Source: Cyclaneusma minus | Lineage: Eukaryota > Ascomycota > Leotiomycetes > Marthamycetales > Marthamycetaceae | Length of the DNA: 64,000 nucleotides | Assembly: GCA_037179335.1 (NCBI GenBank) | Contig: JAKZHN010000041.1 | Location: forward strand, 275,798 to 339,797 | Reading direction: 5' to 3' | Shown: one piece after another, positions 1 through 11,026 of the stretch | How positions within the stretch are numbered: the stretch's first letter is position 1 | Layout: the number at the start of each line of letters is the position of its first letter | Notes under the pieces: model-generated | Databases searched by the model: none | What the model was told of the DNA's origin: nothing | The model's input: the letters and a program-made list of their open reading frames with translations, nothing else | Made by a program: the position numbers and the translations under genes

Positions 1-146
1 GTATATACAGTGCGTTGTCGCAATCTCTCGCAGCTTTCGTTTGCTATGTATCTTTGGGCTCGAGAGGAGGTGTTATACCATTTTTGTCGTGCATCAGCGG
101 AGCAGGATGGATGAGTGATGCATTTCGCAATTTGCATATTTTTTTC

Positions 147-494
147 CAGTGTGGGGGAATCTAAAAACTAAGGAACTAAAAAAAATTAGTTTAGTTCCTA
201 GTTAAACTACGTAGTTTTAGTTTCAGGCATCAATCACGTGCCCCCACCCAAAAATAATGGATGCCTGATGCGAGCTTCGCTCGCATCCACTTTTTTAAAT
301 TTTTTTAGGATAGATCCATTTTTGATTTATAAAATAGTAAAAAAATTGGAGTAAAAAGCTTTTAAATTGAATTTTCTACAATTTTTTACTATGGGAGACC
401 CACTTTAGCACTCTATTATTAGCCATTTCCTACCCCCCCAAAACTAAAGTTTAAACTAAAGTTTAGTTTTTGCCATTTAGTTTCCCCCACACTG
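147..494. mobile_element. MITE-like element with terminal inverted repeats
   Basis: The two ends are inverted copies: the left end begins CAGTGTGGGGGAATCTAAA and the reverse complement of the right end begins CAGTGTGGGGGAAACTAAA, one mismatch in 19. The inside is AT-rich, has no ORF, and is full of smaller palindromes: CAGGCATC (224-231) pairs with GATGCCTG (260-267), a 9-bp stem with a 3-nt loop spans 267-287 and runs into a T-tract, and a 14-bp perfect palindrome lies at 204-217. The ends abut T-runs (139-146 and 498-504), so no clean target-site duplication can be called. Size, terminal repeats and absence of coding capacity fit a non-autonomous DNA transposon; the superfamily is not determinable, although CAGTG ends occur in several cut-and-paste groups. 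Confidence 0.6.
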
Positions 495-934
495 TAATTT
501 TTTCGGAGTTAGGAACGAAACTCAAAGCAGTGATCAAAATCTAGAACACTTGGCTTAAACTGGTTTGTCTCCAGGATAATGGCTACGACATGGTTTTCAG
601 CAGGTGGGTAATGAACAACGGAGTAGCATGCGTAAGCTGATATAATTTCTGTGCGCCTGGTTAGGATCTTGATGCTCACTTGTTAGCTTCGCAGATGGGT
701 TTTCTCTGTCATGACTTAGACGGCTCACAGAATTTCACGAGTCAAAACTGTCTCTGAACTGAAGGTTTGGGGAAATTTGTTTTCTTTATTAGCTACCTTA
801 ATTACTTATTGACTGAAAACCCCAAAACCATCTGCGGACGTTTAACCATGCAGACAAAGAGGGAGAACGAAAATGCGAACCTGCGGCGGTGAGGGAGATG
901 GCAGGATGCGAGAAAGTCCACTGATAGCGGCCTT
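495..934. other. Intergenic, nothing recognised
   Basis: This stretch lies between the inverted-repeat element and the stop codon of the Zn-cluster gene. It presumably carries that gene's 3' UTR. I see no coding exon, RNA gene or repeat in it. Confidence 0.5.
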
Positions 935-3900
935 TCAATACACATCCGGCATCTCCACATCACTGCCCTGCGTCTCTTCCTCATTTCCCTCGTTTTCATC
1001 TTCCTCGTTTTCCTCACCCACCCCTAGCAACCCAGCCATCATCTCGAGATCCATCCCCCCAAACTCCTCGTTCATCATATCATCCTCATCGTCGATCCCG
1101 TCCAAACTAACCTCGTTCCTCAGAAACGATCCCCGCCTCGCGTAGATTCCACCTCCACCCAATCCCCGAGCATTTCCATTCACAACTCCACTACCCCCGG
1201 CACCCCGACTCACACCTCCTTTTGCGTGCCCATCTGCACCCGCATTTCCTCCCCGCCCATTCTCCAAAGCCTTCTTCTCCCTCCTTCTCTGATTCAGCGC
1301 CCTCGCCTTCTCATTGGCCTCCTGCAGTCTCTGCCACTCCATCCTCTCAGTAATCTCGGTTTGCAGGTTATTCTCCTCCTTAACCTTCTCATTCCACTCC
1401 CCTTGCAGCCCAAGCCTCACCAGAATATGACTCTCCTCGCTGTGCAAAAATTCCATGTCCGCTCTGTAACCATCGGAATAGTCGCACAGCGAGAACTTCA
1501 CGTTCCTAAGGTGCCTGTTCAGATGCTCTGCACTAAATGGACCCTCGCGCTCAACATCGAAGAATTTGAGCTTCCACTCTTTCTTTGCCTGCTCTCTTTC
1601 CTTTTCGCGCTGCTTTGCCGAGATCTTGGCTTGTTCGAACGCTTTGAGAGCGGCGAGGCGGTCGCACTCTCGGTCTCTGCTGCTGTTGCTGCTTTCACCG
1701 GTTTCGTTGGGAATACAATAGAAGGCATTGTGGCGGGCGGTGATGATTTGTGTGGACAAGGGGCGATTGTCGATGTCGGAGAGCTGTCTGGCGGTTTCGA
1801 GATCGTCGTCATCCTCATCTGACGACGAACCGATCGAAGAAGGCTCGGGTGGGTAGAGTTCGGCGGGGATGCCAGGACCGAGCTTGACCAGTCGTTCGGC
1901 ACATACGTCGCAGAGCCTTAGTCCACAACTGTGTTTCTCAAATGGATGAAACGGGTTGTCCGGGACACGACATTCGTAGAATGCCGGGCTGTTGCACACA
2001 CTGCACCACTGCGTTGGCTTCTTTGCCAACGATCTGGGCCGATCAACACCCTTTCCCTTCCCATTCACTTCCAGTTGCCATTTCAGCGCGCCCTTTTCCC
2101 TCCTCTGCCATTCTTTGATGCCCAATTCTGGCTCCCCTGCATGGGCCTCCAGCTCATCATACGCAGTATTGTAGTCGAAGGCATTGAAATCCAACCCCTC
2201 GATCTTGCGCACAAAATGGCCATTCTCCTCCGTTCCATTGTCTCCAAGCTTACCACAACGAATGATTGCAAGCCTTTCCATCACGCAACCAACACACATG
2301 CGAGTCGGTTCCTTTCCTGCCGAGCGCCATCCGTTTTTGAGTTCTTCGAAACCATCACCGTTCAAATGCTCGCGGACCTTGACGCGGGAGCGCCAGCCGT
2401 AGCCTTTCATGCCAAATTCTTGGCCCTTGGCTCTTGTAGGTCCGCAGAAATGACAGTAGTCTGGCACCTCGAAGAAGTCTTTGTACGGGGGTATGGAAAA
2501 TTCGATCTCCTTGTAGTTGATGAGTATCGGGTGAGCGAAGGCTGTGGTAATGAATTTCTCCTCGGGTTTGGAAACGTCGGCCCAGAGGTTCTTGGTCCGC
2601 TGCATGAGATCAGATATGATTGCATTATTCTCCGCCAATCCCTTTTGCCTCTGCTCGTAGTGCCAAAGCAATGGGTTCCGCTTCTGGATTTGGCGCTGGG
2701 TTTCGGGGTCATCGTCGTATTCTGTAGACAGCTGGCGAAATTCCTTCGGCTCGAGTCTTCCTTCGAGACTAGCTCTTGTGCCATTTGCAGGTATGTCGAG
2801 ATCTTCGGGAGAGTCCGTGTCGTTGTCGTCGACATCCTTACCCTCCTCGACCTCCTCGTCCCCTTCAACGGTTGGCAAGGTGTTAATCAGCGGTCCACGG
2901 GCGATGGCGACTTGCCTGGTGCTGCTAAGCAATCTCTGTGATTTCTTCTCGCGGACACACTCCAGACCTTCCGCTTTGCAGGTGTTGCAAGGGGGGTTGG
3001 GGTTCAGGTCGGGGCGTCTGAGACTGCAAGCTCTCTTGAGCTTACGGCAAGGTGTGCAATACACATAAAAGTTTTGAGTGGGCTCTGTTCCAAACCCAGC
3101 AAAGCTGGAAGAAGGGCCCTGGGAAACCGGGCTGACAGGGTTGGAGGCGCTGCCGGACTGCGGATAATTGGGCTGAGGCGTTGAATTCACGGCATTGCCT
3201 GGGTTCTCTTGCAGTTGCTGAGCTCTTGGAAGATCGAGAACAGCCTTATTCTTCTCAGCAGCCCGCTTTCGTCCAGCAGCCACCTTATCAGCATCTGCCT
3301 TCTTCCCAGCAGCCAGCTTCTCAGCAGCCGCCCTCTCAGCAACCGCCTTCTCAGCAGCCGCCTTCTCAGCAGCCGCTTTGCTTTGCTTCCGGCCACTATC
3401 CAGGCTCGACTTCTGCGGTCCTTTCCGGACGTTGACGGCAAACGCCTCCGCCTTCACATGTTCGTACCTAGCAGTGATCCTTGCTCCAGCTTGACAGGTT
3501 TTCTTTGTTCTTTCGCATTCAGAGCAAGGTCCAGAATGTGAAGGGTCATCACGGTAGGTGCACCGGGCGCCACTGTTCGTGCAGCCGACGCAGGGTACTT
3601 TGAGGGTAGGCGTGATGATGTATTCACACTCACAATCGTCGTTCACGCAGGCTTCGCACGGGAAATGGAGTGGCCAAAACCTAAGAGAGCATTCCTTAAG
3701 AATTCCAAGTTCGTGACATGACTTGCAGCCGCGGGAGAGCGGATCGCCGATCGGGGGGAAAGGGATTGCGGGAGCACTACCGTTGCTAGATTTGACGACA
3801 TTAGCTATGAATAACGAATGAATTTGGTATCACTGGAAGAGTACTCACCCATGGTTCCGGTTCCTAGAACTCCTTGTCCGCCTCCGGCCGTCGTCAGAAC

Positions 3901-4861
3901 TAAGTCCTCCATTCGAGCCTCTGCGCTCACCATCACCCTTGCCCTCGTCGTCTTCATCATCCTCACTGTCATCGGCCGGATATTGCGCCAGAAAGTCCCT
4001 GAACTTCTGTGTATCTGACTTGAGCGTAACGTTCAGTTCCAGCCCCATCATTCTTCCTTGTTCATAAGAGGGGTTCTTCGCAGTTCGTGACTTCTTGGAC
4101 AGACTTCCGGCTGCTCCATCTCCATCTCCATTGGCAAAATTCGGATCGATTGGAGGACGATCCGCTGCATATGTTTGCGCCCGTCTCCGTTTTCGAGGGT
4201 GTTCTTTTGGTGCACCAATGACCGGGTTACGACGGTCCTCATCAGGGTCAAAGTCACCGGTCCGGTCATTGTCCATCCAGGCCGATCCATATCCCCTGAA
4301 TTGTGTCCGATTGATATGGCGAAACTCAAAGCGGGGTGTGGGACTGCGTGAGCCAGATGATCCGGCCGAGGAGCATGATGACCGTCTGGATTGTGACCGG
4401 GACTTCGTGTGCGTCTGGCCAGAACTCTTTAGTAAGCTAGCTTCATGGGTAAGGTCAAGTTCATTCTCTGCACCTTCGTGTGCATTTCGGAGCAGTGGGC
4501 CGAACAAAGGACCTTGAAGCACAGGGCCATCGTTGAATTTGCGCTCTGTTCCTTCACGTGCCTTTGCCGATGGAGGAGTGTGAAGTACGCTGGCTTGACG
4601 CGCGGGGCCGAACAAAGCACCCCGGCGCACTGGGCCGATGTCGAACTGCGGCTGTGAGGTCTTCTCTGCGCTTGATGGAGGAGTCTGAAGGTCACTGGCT
4701 TGCAGCTTGGGGCCAAACAAACTCGTGCGCGCTGGCCTGGGATCTTCACGCTGACTTTCATGTTGAGGCTGTCCCTGTGCCTCAGCTTGTGCCTCAGCTT
4801 GTGCCTCAGCGTTGTCTTCAGCGATTCCAGTGAAGCTCCAGCTGGGTTCCGGTCGATCCAT
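935..4861 (-). CDS. Large protein with three tandem Zn2Cys6-like clusters
   Basis: Two exons, 4861..3849 and 3785..935, joined across a 63-nt intron (donor GTGAGT, branch-like GCTAATG, acceptor CTAG), encode 1287 aa. The nearer AG at 3805 would create an immediate stop, which decides the acceptor. The start lies in a good context (AAACATGG). The N-terminal third is low-complexity, with Gln/Ala/Glu repeats and an acidic stretch. Three cysteine clusters follow: about 358-391 (irregular spacing), 403-435 (C-x2-C-x6-C-x11-C-x2-C-x6-C) and 581-614 (C-x2-C-x6-C-x12-C-x2-C-x6-C). The last two match the fungal Zn(II)2Cys6 DNA-binding pattern. An Ala-Glu-Lys coiled-coil-like segment sits between them (about 474-518). 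Further CxxC pairs downstream resemble a second zinc-binding region, and the tail is Glu/Asp-rich. A nuclear, possibly DNA-binding role is inferred. I do not recognise the family, and no fungal-specific transcription factor middle domain is evident. Confidence 0.75.
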
Positions 4862-5032
4862 GTTTGCTATGCCTTCGAGATGATTGTTAGTGTGAAGATG
4901 TAACGAATGTGTTGGGACAGAGGCGTGAGGATTGCGCGAATATGGTCAGTTGTGAAAAAGTAATGAATGTGTTGGATAGAGCACGAGAGGACGTTGAACA
5001 TACCAGGACTGGATAGAAGTTGAGGTGGGAGC

Positions 5033-5216
5033 GAGGATGGTGGAGGTGGACGAAGCTATGATCCACGCGAAGTCGGGAGGTGCGCGAAGGTGGGAACGAG
5101 GATGGTAGAGGTGGACGGAGCTATGACCCACGCGAAGCTGGGAGGTGCGCGAAGCTGGGAGGTGCACGAAGCTGGGAACGAAACGCGAAGCTGGGAACGG
5201 AACGCGAAGCTGGGAG
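5033..5216. repeat. Tandem repeat: 65-bp duplication and 17-19-bp units
   Basis: A 65-bp block starting GAGGATGG at 5033 is repeated at 5098 with a few substitutions; both carry the sequence GAGGTGGACG shortly after. Directly downstream, AAGCTGGG recurs at 5135, 5152, 5169, 5188 and 5207, so the unit is 17-19 bp. This is the best-preserved part of the 4-kb repeat field and probably shows its ancestral unit. Confidence 0.8.
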
Positions 5217-6399
5217 GACGACGAACCTGGGACGGAATCGAAAAAAGATCACTCGCAGGTGACGAGGATGAGGCGCACGAGTTGTGGGATGGAGGACTGT
5301 GAAGCTACGGCAAATGCAAAGCTGGGAGAAACGCGGGGCCAGGACAGCTATGAATGAGGGATACAAGGTTACAAGTCATCTCACGTTTGTTATAAGTTAT
5401 AACAAATGTGAGATTTTAAAAGTAATACGAAAGGCCTGCAAAGCTGAGAAGGGCTGAAAGTTATAATGTATACCAGACTTGGGAGGACATAAAAAATGTA
5501 GCATATACAAATTCACAAAGGACACAGAGCAGAGGAGCTATAGAACATGCAGATCCAGAAGAAACGAGACTAGAAAAATGTGAAGCTGGACTGGGATCCA
5601 GGTACAACTAGTAGATAAGGTATGTATTACTGCAAAATCACAATAACTACCTAGGAATGTGGAAGACACCAAAATAAAAGTTCAACAGATGCGAAGCTAG
5701 TAACAACTGAAGACTATAGCGAATGCGAATCTGAAGGACGCAAAGCTAGGAGCCACACGAATCTGACAGAAACCGAGAGCTGGGAGGGACGCAAGCTTAT
5801 CAAGTGGTTTTTATGCTAACGTGCGAATGACTCTGTCAAAGTGGAATCAAATGGATGGGTTTTACGGAGCCCAGTCACGAAACCTCGTATAAGAACGTAG
5901 GGATAAATTGTGCTGGGAAGCTATTCCAAGCTCTCCACTCCCACGTTAGTACATATTGCCAAGACCACATCAAGCTGTCGATTTCAGTTACCCTCCCAGC
6001 TCCCTTTACATAACCTGGCTCTAATTCGGCCCTCAGAGCCTAGCTTCGACGGAGCACATGGTCCTGAGAATCAGGACCAGCACAAGGCCGGTCTTGCCCT
6101 TGGCAGCTGCCCCATCCTCATGGCTGCGCCCGGGCAAATACAGATATGAAGAAGCCACTCGGTCTCCTCTATGCCACGTGACAAGAAAGGGCCATAAAGG
6201 AGATGATCACAGCGCGCATGGTTAGGTCCTACCACCCGCAGGCCGACAAACCTAAAAGCAAAGTGAAAAATAGGAATAATACATAGCTAACTAACTGAAA
6301 TGTCGAAAGCAGGCTAACAAGATCAACGGTGCGGTTATGTATTAGAAAGGGGTTTGAGTTTCGAGTGCAATGCGGAGGTGATGACGAAACGCGGTGGTT

Positions 6400-7012
6400 G
6401 TATTTAAGACAGAATGCAAAGCTGGGGAGTAAATCCAAAGCTGGATCGAATACGGTCACTAACGGATCAGAAAGAGACTCGCAGTCAGCTGGACAACGGT
6501 AGGGGGATTTCAACACAGGAGGATCGCGAAACTACAGCGACATAATTACATTTGAAATGAGCATGGAATCACGAGCAACAAGTGCAAAGCTGGGGACAAA
6601 ACGCAAAAATAGGTACGATACACAGAGCTAGGAAATAAATCCAAAGCTGTGAACGAAACGCAAAAGTGGGTACGACCCTTTTCCCCTCGCCAGGATTTCT
6701 TTGTACAGTTTTGCGAGGAATGTTACTGCGATCTCGTCCGCATTGCCAAAGTTTGCGGTATGCGCATTCGATGCAAGTCTTGTGTTGATGGAGGCCATTT
6801 TTGCGTTCCTTGAGAGATTGACTACTACGCGGCGGAGTATGCGGAGCTGGGAGGTAAGGCTGGGGAGCATACCTAAAGCTGGAATAAATACTGTCACTTA
6901 CAGGTCGGAAAGAGATCCACGGTCACCTGGACAATGGTGAGGGAATTGTAAATCAAAGGGACTGCTGAACTACAGCGACATATGCAAATTTGAGAGAAGC
7001 ATGGAACCACGG
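6400..7012. repeat. Diverged direct duplication, about 435 bp apart
   Basis: The segment about 6410-6572 and the segment about 6845-7012 match in order through several blocks: AAGCTGG near a GTCACT motif, GGAAAGAGA/GAAAGAGA, GCTGGACAA/CCTGGACAA, CTACAGCGACAT, and GAGCATGGAA/GAAGCATGGAA followed by CACG. Similarity is clear but heavily mutated, showing that larger blocks of the repeat field were duplicated after the short units formed. Confidence 0.65.
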
Positions 7013-7301
7013 GGGAATCTAAGGCTGTAACAAATGTAAGACTACCCGAGAAAATGTAAGACCACGAGAAATACGAACCTGAGAAAGACGTAGAACTACA
7101 ATGAAGGCAAATCTGGGTGACACGCAGATCTAGGACAAATGTGAGACTGAAAGGGACGGGAAGCTATAGCAAATTCGAATTTGGGAAGGATATAAATATC
7201 ACGGGCAAGAGCAGGGGTAGGAGTGAGGCTGGAGCTCTCAGAGAACGACGAATCAGGGCACATGCAAGAATAACTATGCCACGGAGCTAAAGGAGGCGAG
7301 A

Positions 7302-8520
7302 AAGGATTTCCTTGTGTATCTAGGAATTACACCCACGCTAGTGGAGCTCGCCTGACAAGGCTACACTAGCACCACAAGACTTTGCAGCCACAAGGCTTAG
7401 CTGGGTGTTTGTGAAGCAAGCTCGCCAATTACGTGAACCGAGAGAAATGTAATGTCGATGCGAAGCTAGGAAAAAGGAAGACTACAACGATGCAGATCTG
7501 CAAGGGATGCAAAGCTAGGGGGAATCATAAACTAGGACAAATGTGAAACTGGGAAAGACATGAAGCTAAAATACATCTGAGTCAGGGTGGGGGGGCGCGA
7601 AGCTGATCAAGTGATTGTCGGGCTGGGAAGGGCGTGAGACCGTCAAGGGAAAATGAAAGAAACTATCACGGATCTCAATCCCCAGAGACTCCTCGCATGA
7701 TGCATTAGGAATCACAGCCAAATATCAGAGTGATGCCTCGCATAACACAATCCGCTGCCCTCAAGCGAAGCATTATATCAGGCACTCGCGCTGACCACTG
7801 CTGTTACGCCCGACAGAGCAACAGCAATATGTTCTCAGCGCCCTCGAGGTCAGTTCCCCCTGGCTTGCTGGCTTGCCTGGTGCATCACGCAGGGGGTTCT
7901 CTGGGGGTCGAGATCCGACAATCGCGGGTAGGAAAGGCATCCTTATGCACCTAGGAAGTACACCACTCTAGTCAGGCGAGCTCTCGGGCGGGCTCTACTA
8001 GCGTGGAAACGCTTTACAACCGCAAGACTTAGCTGGTATTTGCTCAACGATCGTAACAACAAAACTGGAAGAAATCTAACACTGGGACAAATGCAATTAT
8101 GCAAAGCTAGGAAAAACAAAAGACCACGATGAATGTGAAGTTAGCAGGGACACGAACCTAGTATAAATATATAGAGGCGCAAAGCTGGGAGGCACGCAAA
8201 GCGGTTTCTTGGGTTAAGTGGGGGTATGTGTTTGCCAGAACGAAAATAAAAGAGACCATTCCGGGTGAGAAGGGCGTCCTTATGCAGGATGTACACCCAG
8301 GCTTCGTTGGGTCCAGGGGGTGGAACCAGAGTGCTAGCACGAGGGTCGCGATAACTGGGTGTGAAAGGGGAAGCAGGGATTCTAGCCCTTATACCCAGTC
8401 GCTGCCCTAGACAGCCACAACAGGCAGCACTTGATTAGACACTAGTGAAGCTCGCCTAGGATCTCGCCTAAGTAGCGTGGATTAGCCTTAGAACTACAAG
8501 GCTTAGCAAACACCAGATAG
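7302..8520. repeat. Three diverged copies of a roughly 100-130-bp unit
   Basis: Segments near 7302-7430, 7934-8050 and 8440-8520 share the same order of words: CCTAGGAA or CTAGGAAT, ACACC, a GCTCGCCT or GGCGAGCT word, CACTAG or CTAGCG, then a phrase close to ACAAGGCTTAGC (ACAAGGCTTAGC at two copies, GCAAGACTTAGC in the third). A related partial copy begins near 8270. This supports repeated block duplication within the field. Confidence 0.5.
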
Positions 8521-9047
8521 GCGACTATGACAGAGACTGTAACTGCAGATGGGAAAAGGGTCGTCAGAGAATGGTTGCAAATATGCTCAATTGCGAGGAT
8601 GCTCCACTAAAGGCAGCGCAAGGACAACCATGAATGCCAAGTACGGCCTAAGGACATGACGACCTTCGGCTCCTCTCGTCTTCATTCCTACATTCCTCCG
8701 TGCCGTAGACTTTCGACCACTAACAAACATCATGTCAGCTTGGTTCCAGCCAAAAACAGCAATGTCAAGTACGTAGAGAGGTTTCAAGGAAGGTCAGACA
8801 GCAGTTGGATAAATATGAGTCCACATAGAATTCAGAACAGGTCTGTGAATATTTTTGCTCTCATCATGTAGAAACCATACAATAGAAAGGGAAGCTGGGG
8901 GGGGGGGTACTCACAAGGAGGGCTCAAGGACTAGAACCAGAAGATGGGCAAATCAACCAGGGTTTGGCGAGGAGAGAATCCGGAAGTCTGGATAGCTTCG
9001 AATAGCTTTGTAGGGGTTGTGGCAGGTCAGCGGTTCTCGTCGATAGC

Positions 9048-10358
9048 CTACTCAAGCCTCCGCTTCTTGAAGAACGAATCGATGCTCTTCTGACTAGCAT
9101 CATGCTTGGAGCTGCCAATGCCGCCTCGAGTCTTTTTCAGACCCTTGAGGTGCTCCAGACTGTTGATAGCTTTTACCACTAACAACTTGTCAAGGAGCTT
9201 GGGAACCGTCGAGCCCTCTCCTATTCTCTTGTGCGAAATGGCAGAGTTCTCAGGAGCTGGAGCAGTTGGGTCTACTACAGTTCCCTCGGCCGGCGTCGCA
9301 GGGATCTCGGGAGGCGGCTGGGCAGTAGCATTTCCTGTAGTCCGAATCACCGGCTCTACAAGACGCTCCGCTTCCGCAGTATCGACACGAACAGCTTCTG
9401 GAGGAGCCTTCGTGCCCTGAGTGTCTGGAGCTCCCGAGTCAACGACCGTCACCTTGTCCAGAGAATCAGAGATTTCGGGAGGCAGTTGTGCAGCAGCATC
9501 TCCTGGCTCCACGGGGATGGCTTCGCCTTCTGAAAGAGCCTTCGCAACACCCGTAATCTCCAACTCAAGATACCCCGTGTTTGAGAAACCACCCAAATGC
9601 TCCAGCGACGTAATCTCTTTCCCCTCCGCCAACGCACCAGCAGCCACGGACACGTTCCTCTCCGGGAAACGATGCAAGATCGCCCGCCACAGATGAGCGA
9701 GTATAATCCCATGCGCCACAGCCACCACAGTCTCCCCACTCTTCACCGTCTCCAACAGCTCCAACAAGTACCCATCAACAAACCTCTCCATCCGCCCCCT
9801 CATCGCCTCCTTGCTTTCCGCAGGCTTAAAGCCCGGCTCATGCCTATTCGCCTCCTCATGCTCTTCCCTCCTCATCTTCATCGTCCTCGGCTCGCCATTT
9901 GGCGGCCGAGTGGTGCTTTTGGGCAAGGAATGGATCGCCTTGCCTTCGTACCAGCCGAAGTCCTGCTCGCGAAGGATCGCTAGCTTCGTCGTGTGTGACG
10001 GCACCGATGCTTGCTTTTCAGCAGTAGCATCTGTTGATTTTTCTTCTGCATGGCTGGAGGAGGAGGAGGATTGAGATTGCACTTGGATCTGCGCTGTGCG
10101 GATAGCTTCAGCGGTGAGGAATGCGCGCGAGAGGTCGGAGGAGAAGATGTGTGAGACGCGGATGCGGGTGGAGAGGTAGTCGCCGAGGCGTTGGGCTTGG
10201 AGGAGGCCGTGGGTGGTTAGGGGGGAGTCGGTGATTCCGGCACTGTAGATACATTTGTTAGTGAACTGTGATCTAGGATAGAACGTGAGTGGTTGGGCTT
10301 ACTAGTTGCCAGCGACATTGTCGACTGTTTCCCCATGCCGGACGAGCAAAAGTCGCAT
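9048..10358 (-). CDS. Histidine phosphatase (PGM family) with PIP-box
   Basis: Exons 10358..10303 and 10242..9048 (60-nt intron, donor GTAAGC, acceptor CTACAG) encode 416 aa. The N-terminus carries the phosphoglycerate-mutase-like signature VRHGET, with catalytic His8 in the RHG triad, and the second conserved histidine lies in AVAHGII (His196). The family transfers phosphate through a phospho-histidine; the substrate here is unknown and may be a sugar phosphate or a protein. Between the catalytic core, which ends near residue 250, and the C-terminus is a Pro/Ala/Thr-rich linker. The last residues read QKSIDSFF (403-410) followed by KKRR, an exact match to the PCNA-interacting PIP-box Q-x-x-[ILM]-x-x-[FY]-[FY] with an adjacent basic patch that could act in nuclear import. 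The enzyme call is strong; PCNA binding is inference from the motif. Confidence 0.85.
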
Positions 10359-11026
10359 GTCTCGAGGGAAGAGAGGAGGAAGCGGGTTTTATGGTGGTGG
10401 AAGAAAATGGCGGTTGTGTGGTGTGGGGCGTCCGGAAGGTGCCGAACCAAGGTGTGCTAGGGCTGGATGGCGGTCCGGCTGTTGTTGTTTGTTTGGACCA
10501 CGGATGGGTTCCTGTGGTTGAGATTGAAGCTTAAGGAGACGTCGCTGTTCGAGATCGCGAGGCCAAGGGAGCAGGTTACGAAGTATGGCGGCCGCTCGAA
10601 GTCGCAAAAGGGCGGGCTGCGATTCAGTCGCGACTCGCGATTGTAGTCAACAATTACATGTAGGATTAAAACACCACCATGCCTTCCTTCTCGAAGCCTT
10701 TACACAACCAAGAGGCAAATATCAACCGCGCAAGCACATTCAAAGGTCACCAAGTCACAGTCAAAGAGGCACTCTCGAGGTTGATGGTTGAATTCACCAG
10801 TATTCCATTGACGATCATGCTATTTGGCGCCTTTTGAATACCGCTGCACTATGCATCCACAATTAGACCCATCGCGAATATCCTTGCCATCGTGTGTATC
10901 ATTCCCCAAGCTTCAAACCCATTGCTCCGAATGTCGAAAGTAAAGACATGAAATGTAAGAACTCCATAGCATCCACTGTTTGCTTAACGCTTGCGATTGA
11001 CTTGTTAGTTGACGAGAGCCGGTGCC
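10359..11026. other. Intergenic, nothing recognised
   Basis: Upstream region of the histidine phosphatase and 3' region of the wall-protein gene. I see no further exon or repeat; overlapping ORFs here have no recognisable composition. Confidence 0.5.

Larger units (their letters stand above)
4862..9047. repeat. Gene-free field of decayed short repeats
   Basis: About 4 kb with no plausible coding exon holds many degenerate copies of a short motif around (A)CGC(G/A)AAGCT(G/A)GGA. Exact AAGCTGGG occurs about ten times, with many one-base variants such as AAGCTAGG, AAGCTGGA and AATCTGGG. Copies are densest at 5135-5214 and become scattered up to about 8.9 kb. Larger internal duplications are also visible and are listed separately. 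The pattern looks like an old satellite or minisatellite that expanded, was duplicated in larger blocks and then decayed. Low-level transcription or a regulatory role cannot be excluded from sequence alone. Confidence 0.7.

Noticed and set aside
1226..3541. Plus-strand ORFs up to 336 codons
   Set aside because: They are antisense to the Zn-cluster gene, whose cysteine motifs show the minus strand is coding; the plus frames have no domain or start context.
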